A stretch of DNA of 64,000 nt from Stenotrophomonas sp. NA06056 (GTDB lineage: Bacteria > Pseudomonadota > Gammaproteobacteria > Xanthomonadales > Xanthomonadaceae). Made by a program: the position numbers and the translations under genes. This document shows, piece after piece, positions 58,911 through 64,000 of this stretch. A model generated the notes under the pieces. The model ran no database searches and was not told where the DNA came from. It saw only the letters and a list, made by a program, of their open reading frames with translations. The stretch spans positions 62,001 to 126,000 of the forward strand of contig NZ_CP054931.1 in assembly GCF_013364355.1 (NCBI RefSeq), given 5' to 3'. Every line of letters starts with the position of its first letter. Position 1 is the first letter of the stretch.

Positions 58911-58935
58911 GTAGATCCACGCCATGCGTGGATGC
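58911..58935 (+). repeat. SMAG/REP monomer, same subfamily as 32161
   Basis: A GTAG-headed 25-base element whose first 24 bases equal the monomers at 32161-32276; only the last base differs. It forms an 8-bp hairpin and lies just after the preceding stop codon. Confidence 0.8.
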
Positions 58936-58955
58936 GGGCTCGCGATCCAATCGGT

Positions 58956-58995
58956 GGGGTCAGAGCCCTTTCGCCTGCGAAAGGGATCCGACCCC
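58956..58995. repeat. GGGGTC...GACCCC palindromic repeat
   Basis: Two 19-base inverted arms with two mismatches and a 2-nt loop. It lies 4 bases past the stop of the minus-strand operon and could terminate it. It has no GTAG head, so it is a separate repeat class from SMAG. Confidence 0.65.
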
Positions 58996-58999
58996 GAAA

Positions 59000-60808
59000 T
59001 TACCGCCGCCGTTCCAGCCACCACAGCAGCGAGGCGCACAGCACGAAGGCCAGCCACCATGGCCAGCGCGAACCCGGTACCGGCTGCGCGACCTGCGCAT
59101 TCGCGGGCGCGCTGCGGGCCAACGCCCGCGTGGTCGCATCGATCATCGCCTGCCGATACAGCGCGGGTGCGTCCTTCGAGTCGAACACATAGCGCCAGAC
59201 AACGCTGTCACCATGCTGCAGGCGCTGCCAGCCTGCCTCACGGGGCCACCAGCCGGCGCAGCGCAGCGCCGATGTCGCGCCATCGACGATCAGGGGTACA
59301 TCGTCACCACGTTTGTTGAAGACCTGCAGCGGCGCTCGCACGCCACACAGCGCCTGCCGTTCGCCTGCCCAGCTGATCGGCTGCGGTGACCACAGCGCAT
59401 CATCGCTGCCCTGTGCGCGCGCCAGCGTGGCCACCACGCTGCTCCAGAGTTCGCCGTGGCGGTCGTCGCGCCCGGCCAGCACCCAGCGCCAGCTGTCGGT
59501 CAGCGGCAGCAGGCCGATGCGGCCCTTGCCGACCGCGCGCCAGCCGCCGATCACATTGCCGGCACGATCGTGCAGCAGTGCGCTGCTGCCGGGCACCTGC
59601 AGCGCCAGTGCTTCCAGCGCGGGCAGGGCAGCGCCGTGCGAGCTGCGGTCGGCCTCTTCGCCGTAGCCGGTCGGCAACGTGCCAGCGGCGAGTGGGCCAC
59701 GTCGTGCGGCGAGGATCGCGCTCTCGCCATCGCCGGGAAGCTCGAGGGGGCGGCTGTTGCCATCGCCCTGCACGGGCAGGCCCAGGTCGCGGAGGCGTTG
59801 GCGCGCACTGGCCGAAGGTGCGCCCGCGCTGCGTACCAGCACGCCCAATCCATCGCGCAGCGCCTGGTGCACGGCGGCCAGCTGGCCCGCACTCAATGCT
59901 GCCAGGCTGCGTTCGTCCAGCAGCAGCAGATCGCTGCGCGTGAGTGATGCTGCATCGATCAACACCGGGCCATCGCCGACGCTGAGTCCGGCCCCGGTAT
60001 CAGCCTGCACCTGCACACGGATGCCGGCATCGGCCGCCCAGCGGCGCAGGTACTTCAACTCTGGGCCCGGCGCACTGGCGCGTACCAAAAGGCGCGACGG
60101 TGCGGCCGGCAGGGTCTGCTGCGGCACCGGGACGCTGTCTACCACATGGCCGTCGGCATCGAGCAGGCGCAGCTTGAACACGCTCCGGCCTTCGGCGCGG
60201 GCGATGCCGCTCAGCTGCACGCGGCCGTCCCCGGCAACGTCCGTGCGATCGACCACGCTGTCGGCCGGGTCGAGCAGTTCTGCTTTCGCCTTTGCCGCGC
60301 CACGCGCCTGGGCCAGTACCTCGAAGCGTGCACCGGGGGCCACATCGGCCGGTGGTTGCAGCGCGATCCAGCCGCGCGGCTCCGCTACAGCCTGCCAACG
60401 TACATCCGGTGGCAGCACCGCGTCGCGGTCCCGTGTGGCCAGGCCCGCACCGACCAGCGTCAGCGTGGAGGCTGGATGCTGGCGCAGCGCGGTGGCCAGG
60501 TCGGGTACGCGCTGTGCGCCGGGCACATCGGCAGCTTCGGGCAACAGCAACAGTGGGCCTTCGCTGGCCGGGAGTGCGCCGGCCTTGCCAGCATCGATCC
60601 CAAGTACGACCAGCCCGCCGGCGGGCTGCTGGCGGGTAGGGGGGGCCAAGCAGAAATACAGCAGCATGGCAGCGGCGATCTGCAGCGCGATGCTGATCCA
60701 GCGGCGGCCTGGGTGCGTTGTGCTTCCACGCAACTGGCGCACGCTGGCGATGACCACGACCAGGGCAAGTGCCAGCGCAATCCACAGGTTCGGGCTGGAG
60801 GGGGTCAT
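59000..60808 (-). CDS. Membrane protein with GATase-like domain, end of BatA/DUF4175 operon
   Basis: A 602-residue protein with two N-terminal helices (about residues 8-25 and 38-58) and one C-terminal helix (near 580-597), enclosing a large periplasmic or cytoplasmic region. The middle resembles a class I glutamine-amidotransferase-like fold (GDGPVLIDAASLTRSDLLLLD, LRDGLGVLVRSAG) without a visible catalytic Cys. It closes a set of three genes with 4-base overlaps (ATGA). Similar proteins accompany MoxR/BatA-type clusters; their job is unclear. Confidence 0.75.
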   Translation of the reverse strand: MTPSSPNLWIALALALVVVIASVRQLRGSTTHPGRRWISIALQIAAAMLLYFCLAPPTRQQPAGGLVVLGIDAGKAGALPASEGPLLLLPEAADVPGAQRVPDLATALRQHPASTLTLVGAGLATRDRDAVLPPDVRWQAVAEPRGWIALQPPADVAPGARFEVLAQARGAAKAKAELLDPADSVVDRTDVAGDGRVQLSGIARAEGRSVFKLRLLDADGHVVDSVPVPQQTLPAAPSRLLVRASAPGPELKYLRRWAADAGIRVQVQADTGAGLSVGDGPVLIDAASLTRSDLLLLDERSLAALSAGQLAAVHQALRDGLGVLVRSAGAPSASARQRLRDLGLPVQGDGNSRPLELPGDGESAILAARRGPLAAGTLPTGYGEEADRSSHGAALPALEALALQVPGSSALLHDRAGNVIGGWRAVGKGRIGLLPLTDSWRWVLAGRDDRHGELWSSVVATLARAQGSDDALWSPQPISWAGERQALCGVRAPLQVFNKRGDDVPLIVDGATSALRCAGWWPREAGWQRLQHGDSVVWRYVFDSKDAPALYRQAMIDATTRALARSAPANAQVAQPVPGSRWPWWLAFVLCASLLWWLERRR

Positions 60809-62964
60809 GGCTGCGCCTCCAGCGCATCGAGGTAGCGCTGGCCCATCGCATCGGCCGCACTGCGCCGCATCGCCTGCGGCAGTGGACGTTGCAGTGCCCG
60901 CCACAGCTGCGCGCGCAGGCGCTGGCGACAGTCGCCGCAACCGGGCTCGATGCGCAGCTGCTCGATGGCCGCGGCCAGATCCAGAGCATCGGGCAGGTAG
61001 GCCGCGTTGCGCTGCTGCCAGGCTGCGAGCGCATCGAGATCCGGTGCGCCGTTGTCATCACCGAGGCGTTGCCAGGCTTCAACGATGGCAGGATCCGGCG
61101 GAGTGCGCGCGGCCAACGGCAGCTCGCGACTGGCCAGTCCGGCGCGATCACCCCCGAGGCGACGGCCTTCATCGATCGGTGGCAGCTCTGGCCCGACCCG
61201 GGCCAGATAGATGCGTTCGGCCTGCTGTACCTGCTTGATGAAGCCCAATGCCTTGTAGGCGAAGGGCAATGCCTGTTCCGGACGGCCCTGGCGCAGCTCG
61301 CCTTCGGCCGACCACATCTGGTCCAGCGCGGCTTTCAACGTGGCGCGGGTCTGCGGATCGAGCAGGGTCGCCGCTTCGGCGTGGTCATGGGTGTGGCCAT
61401 ACTCGGAGAGCACGTCGGTGTCGCTGCCGAACACCGGTGGCGTATCGGCATTGGCCGGCTTGCCGCCGTGATCGTGGCCATGCGCGCCGGCATCGGCGCC
61501 ATGGTCGTGATCGTGATCGTCGTCGTGGTCGCCTGCGGCCGGCGTATCGCTGGTGGGCAGGTCGCTGGTCGGCGGTGTCTTCGGCGCACCTTCGCTTTCC
61601 TCGCCCAGGAACTGGCCGTAGCGCAGGCGCAGGATGCGCTGGTCGACACCGATCGCATCGCTGCGCTTCACGAAGTCCCCGGCGGCCAGGCTGCGTCGCT
61701 GCCGGATCAGGGCTTCGGCATCGATGATGATCTGCCGCTGGCTGCGGAAGTACGCAGGCAGGGTCTTCTTGATGCGGCCTTCGAGCTCTGCACCGAGCGC
61801 AACTTCGGCGCTGGGCATGCGCAGGATCACGCTGCTGCTGCGCCCGGTCTGTGGCGTGGGTGCGTGATTGTCGCGCACCTCCAGCTGGGCGATCACATCG
61901 TTGCCGGGCTGCGCGCCCAGCGCAGCCAGATCAAGCGTGTGGGCGAAACGTCGCGCCGTGGCTTCACCGCTGCCGGCAAGCCTGACGCTGCGTTTCACGA
62001 AGGTGATGTTCTCCCCGCTGCCCTGGGTGGTGGTGATCGACAGCGTTGCCTGCGCCGCGACACCGTAATCGTCGCTGGCTTCGAAGCGTAGTGCCCACTG
62101 CCGTTGCCCCGGCGTACCCAGCTCCAGGCTGGCCGTGGGCTCCAGTACGCGCACGCTGGGTGCACGGTCGGCCACCACATCCAGCCGATGCAGGCGGGTT
62201 TCTGCCAGTGCCGGTTCGCTCACCACGCGGTACAGCACTGGCGTGCGTGCCACATCCTGCGCCTGCCACTGCCCTTCGTGCTCGCTGAGTGGCAACCGGC
62301 GACCATCGTGGAACTGCAGCCATGCCTTGTCCGGTGCGCGGTCGAAGCGCAGCGACCAGGACAGTCGGCTGTCGGCGGCGACCTTGGCGTCCAGCGCATT
62401 CTGGGTATGCGTGGCCTGGCCGGTATAGGCCGGCGCGTCGATACGCAGGCGGGTGGACTGCAGGCGCAGTGGGCCCGCGGCAGCAGCGCTGCCAGGCGCC
62501 GGCGTGCGGGCAGGCGCGGAACCGGGGTTCGAACGTGGCCAGCCCAGTGCCAGCACAACAATGGCCAGGCCTGCGATCCAGCACAGCGCCAGTGCTACAC
62601 GCGGCCAGCGTGGACGTAGCTCCGGCATCGCGCGTTCCAGCGTGGCCAGCACATGCGCGCGCTGGCGCTGCTGCAGTGGATTGAGCGTTGCGACATCGGC
62701 GAACAGCAGGTCGGCACTGTCCTCGCTGGCACCGCTGCCATCGAGCTGGCGCCGCAACCACTGCGGGTCCAGCTGGCGGGCACGCGCTGTGGCGAGGGCC
62801 GCACACACGAGCAGGCTGACCGTGCCGACCACGCAGGCGATATCGAAGCCCGCCAGGCGCAGCGCGAGCACCGTCGCGGCCAGCGCCCACGGCAGGCCCA
62901 GCAGCAGGGTGGTGAGCGCTCGGCGGCGGCGTGCGCGTTGCCAGGCGTGCTGCAGTGTGTTCAT
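60805..62964 (-). CDS. DUF4175-type membrane protein with His/Asp-rich loop
   Basis: A 719-residue protein. Two helices near the N-terminus (about 18-55) and one near 150-168 precede a large domain of the DUF4175 type (DAPAYTGQATHTQ, SDDYGVAAQATLSI, LDQMWSAEGELRQGRPEQALPFAYKAL). A histidine/aspartate-rich stretch (HDDDHDHDH at about 474-500, GHTHDH near 521) is likely to bind metal ions. The DUF4175 protein, the BatA-like protein upstream and the GATase-like protein downstream overlap by 4 bases each, so they are made together. The function is unknown. Confidence 0.82.
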   Translation of the reverse strand: MNTLQHAWQRARRRRALTTLLLGLPWALAATVLALRLAGFDIACVVGTVSLLVCAALATARARQLDPQWLRRQLDGSGASEDSADLLFADVATLNPLQQRQRAHVLATLERAMPELRPRWPRVALALCWIAGLAIVVLALGWPRSNPGSAPARTPAPGSAAAAGPLRLQSTRLRIDAPAYTGQATHTQNALDAKVAADSRLSWSLRFDRAPDKAWLQFHDGRRLPLSEHEGQWQAQDVARTPVLYRVVSEPALAETRLHRLDVVADRAPSVRVLEPTASLELGTPGQRQWALRFEASDDYGVAAQATLSITTTQGSGENITFVKRSVRLAGSGEATARRFAHTLDLAALGAQPGNDVIAQLEVRDNHAPTPQTGRSSSVILRMPSAEVALGAELEGRIKKTLPAYFRSQRQIIIDAEALIRQRRSLAAGDFVKRSDAIGVDQRILRLRYGQFLGEESEGAPKTPPTSDLPTSDTPAAGDHDDDHDHDHGADAGAHGHDHGGKPANADTPPVFGSDTDVLSEYGHTHDHAEAATLLDPQTRATLKAALDQMWSAEGELRQGRPEQALPFAYKALGFIKQVQQAERIYLARVGPELPPIDEGRRLGGDRAGLASRELPLAARTPPDPAIVEAWQRLGDDNGAPDLDALAAWQQRNAAYLPDALDLAAAIEQLRIEPGCGDCRQRLRAQLWRALQRPLPQAMRRSAADAMGQRYLDALEAQP

Positions 62965-64000
62965 GCGGCCACCCTGCGCTGGGCACTGCTCGCCATCCAG
63001 CGTTCCAGCGCGAACAGCAGCACGATGGCCAGCAACAGCCAAGGCGTCGGCTCACGCAGCGGTGGTGTTGCAGCAGGCAATACGGCCCTTTGCGGTGCCT
63101 GGTCACGTGCATCGCCCAGGCGCGGGGCCGTGGGCGGTTGCAGCGCCAGCAGCAGGGCACGCGGCAACTGCGGATCGCGCAGCGCGGCGTTGCTCGCGGT
63201 ATTCCAGTCGCCCGGCAGCGCCAACAGATAGCCGTGGCCGATGCGTTGCTGCCACAGCAGCGGTACGCCCTCGGCGTCGCGCAGCACGACGCGGGCGCTG
63301 GCAGCGGGCTTGCCGGCAGTCATGACACGACCGCCGTCGCGCAGCCACGTCTGCCAGGCCACTGGCAGTGCATCGTTGCGGCTCCACACGCCGATCTCGC
63401 CGCGTTCTGGCACAGCATTCCCCGCCAAAGGCGAGGGCATTGCCTGCACGCCCCATGCAGTTTGCAGTGCATTCAACCAGTGCTCGGCAGTGGCGGGCGC
63501 CTGGCTGTGCACGCGTAGTCGAGGCAGTGCGGCTGCAATCTGCGGCGGTGTGACCGACATCGGCTGCGTGTGCCACTGCACCTTGCGCGACAACTGCAGG
63601 CGGGCGCCATCAAGGCCGGGCAAGGGATCGGGTATGTGTACGGTCAGCGCGGTGCCGGCCGGCAGCTGCGCATCCAGCTCGCGCAGCAGGCTGGGCAGGG
63701 AAGCAGCATCTACCGGCGTGGGCTGTTCGATGCTCGGAAAGCCCGGTGCCAGCCAATGCCAATCGCGTAAATCGGCGCTTCCGCGCAGTGCGGTCGCGTC
63801 CAGGCCCGGTGCCACCACCGTCCACGCGGCTGGCACCGGTGCAGGGCCGGTCAGCGCCGGGCGCGCCAGCAGCAGGGCCAGTGCTGCCAGCAACAGCAGG
63901 CGCACCAGCAGCAACGGCCAATCATCGAAGCGGATGCGCTGGCGCGGCCGTACCTGGGCGCGCAGCCAGCGCAGCGCGGCGAAATCCAGGGGCGTGTAGG
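62961..64000 (-). CDS. BatA-type (aerotolerance regulator N-terminal) membrane protein, 5' end outside window
   Basis: The C-terminal 345 or so residues of a BatA-like protein. The visible start FAALRWLRAQVRPRQRIRF, followed by DDWPLLLVRLLLLAALALLL, matches the end of the family's N-terminal two-helix region. A periplasmic part follows, then a final helix (PWLLLAIVLLFALERW). The frame is open to base 64000, so the first helix lies beyond. The stop TGA overlaps the DUF4175 start. Bat proteins work with MoxR ATPases and DUF58 proteins in envelope or oxygen stress; those genes would be expected just outside this window. Confidence 0.78.
   Translation of the reverse strand, partial: YTPLDFAALRWLRAQVRPRQRIRFDDWPLLLVRLLLLAALALLLARPALTGPAPVPAAWTVVAPGLDATALRGSADLRDWHWLAPGFPSIEQPTPVDAASLPSLLRELDAQLPAGTALTVHIPDPLPGLDGARLQLSRKVQWHTQPMSVTPPQIAAALPRLRVHSQAPATAEHWLNALQTAWGVQAMPSPLAGNAVPERGEIGVWSRNDALPVAWQTWLRDGGRVMTAGKPAASARVVLRDAEGVPLLWQQRIGHGYLLALPGDWNTASNAALRDPQLPRALLLALQPPTAPRLGDARDQAPQRAVLPAATPPLREPTPWLLLAIVLLFALERWMASSAQRRVAA

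Overview
The window is very GC-rich, densely coded gammaproteobacterial chromosome. It almost certainly comes from Stenotrophomonas (Xanthomonadaceae, S. maltophilia group). The main evidence is at least ten short palindromic repeats that begin with GTAG (or end with CTAC) and flank genes, the pattern of the Stenotrophomonas SMAG/REP elements, together with a Xanthomonadaceae-type gene set: OpgD, the ECF sigma factor/PknS-like kinase pair, GltBD, RdgC, TtcA and a TonB-dependent receptor. I see no tRNA, rRNA, CRISPR array, insertion sequence or prophage.

Layout. 1-2.5 kb: the end of an Lrp-type regulator and an unusual SF1 helicase. 2.5-12.7 kb: envelope and exported proteins (patatin lipoprotein, GYF_2-AIM24 protein, TonB-dependent receptor, class A acid phosphatase, secreted lipase-like hydrolase plus DUF4785 protein), an ABC ATPase and a fatty-acid desaturase. 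12.7-27.7 kb: EF-hand protein, mutM, an ECF sigma factor followed by a membrane Ser/Thr kinase with TPRs, opgD, a Sel1 protein, tdk, rep, two DUF3592 membrane proteins, a GNAT enzyme, DUF4272, yceH, a class C acid phosphatase and pyrF. 27.7-28.2 kb: a non-coding stretch with an AT-rich island and a strong small-RNA candidate. 28.2-35.3 kb: a lipoprotein gene coupled to plsB, then ydcH-like, ttcA, rdgC and a zinc metallopeptidase. 35.3-35.7 kb: a SMAG dyad and a large nested-hairpin element. 35.7-45 kb: a tandem-duplicated methylglyoxal synthase, a BvgS-type hybrid kinase and gltB-gltD. 45.4-52.7 kb: three I78-type inhibitor lipoproteins interspersed with topoisomerase IB, a dehydrogenase with a basic tail, and a bla-like module (penicillin-binding-type serine hydrolase, BlaI repressor, M56 BlaR1-like peptidase). 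52.7-56.3 kb: a coupled exonuclease/helicase pair resembling Bacillus MrfB/MrfA. 56.3-59 kb: unrecognised membrane and secreted proteins. 59-64 kb: an overlapping operon of BatA-type, DUF4175 and GATase-like membrane proteins that runs off the window edge.

Genes that probably work together: gltB/gltD (ammonia assimilation), the sigma factor/kinase pair (signal transduction), the lipase-like hydrolase with the DUF4785 protein (secretion), the serine hydrolase/BlaI/M56 module (cell-wall or beta-lactam sensing), MrfB/MrfA-like proteins (DNA repair) and the BatA/DUF4175 operon (envelope or stress complex).

The most novel candidates are the nested-hairpin element at 35417-35601, which displays several GGA loops resembling CsrA/RsmA sites, the small-RNA candidate ending at 28065, and the heptad-repeat tail of the M56 protein.
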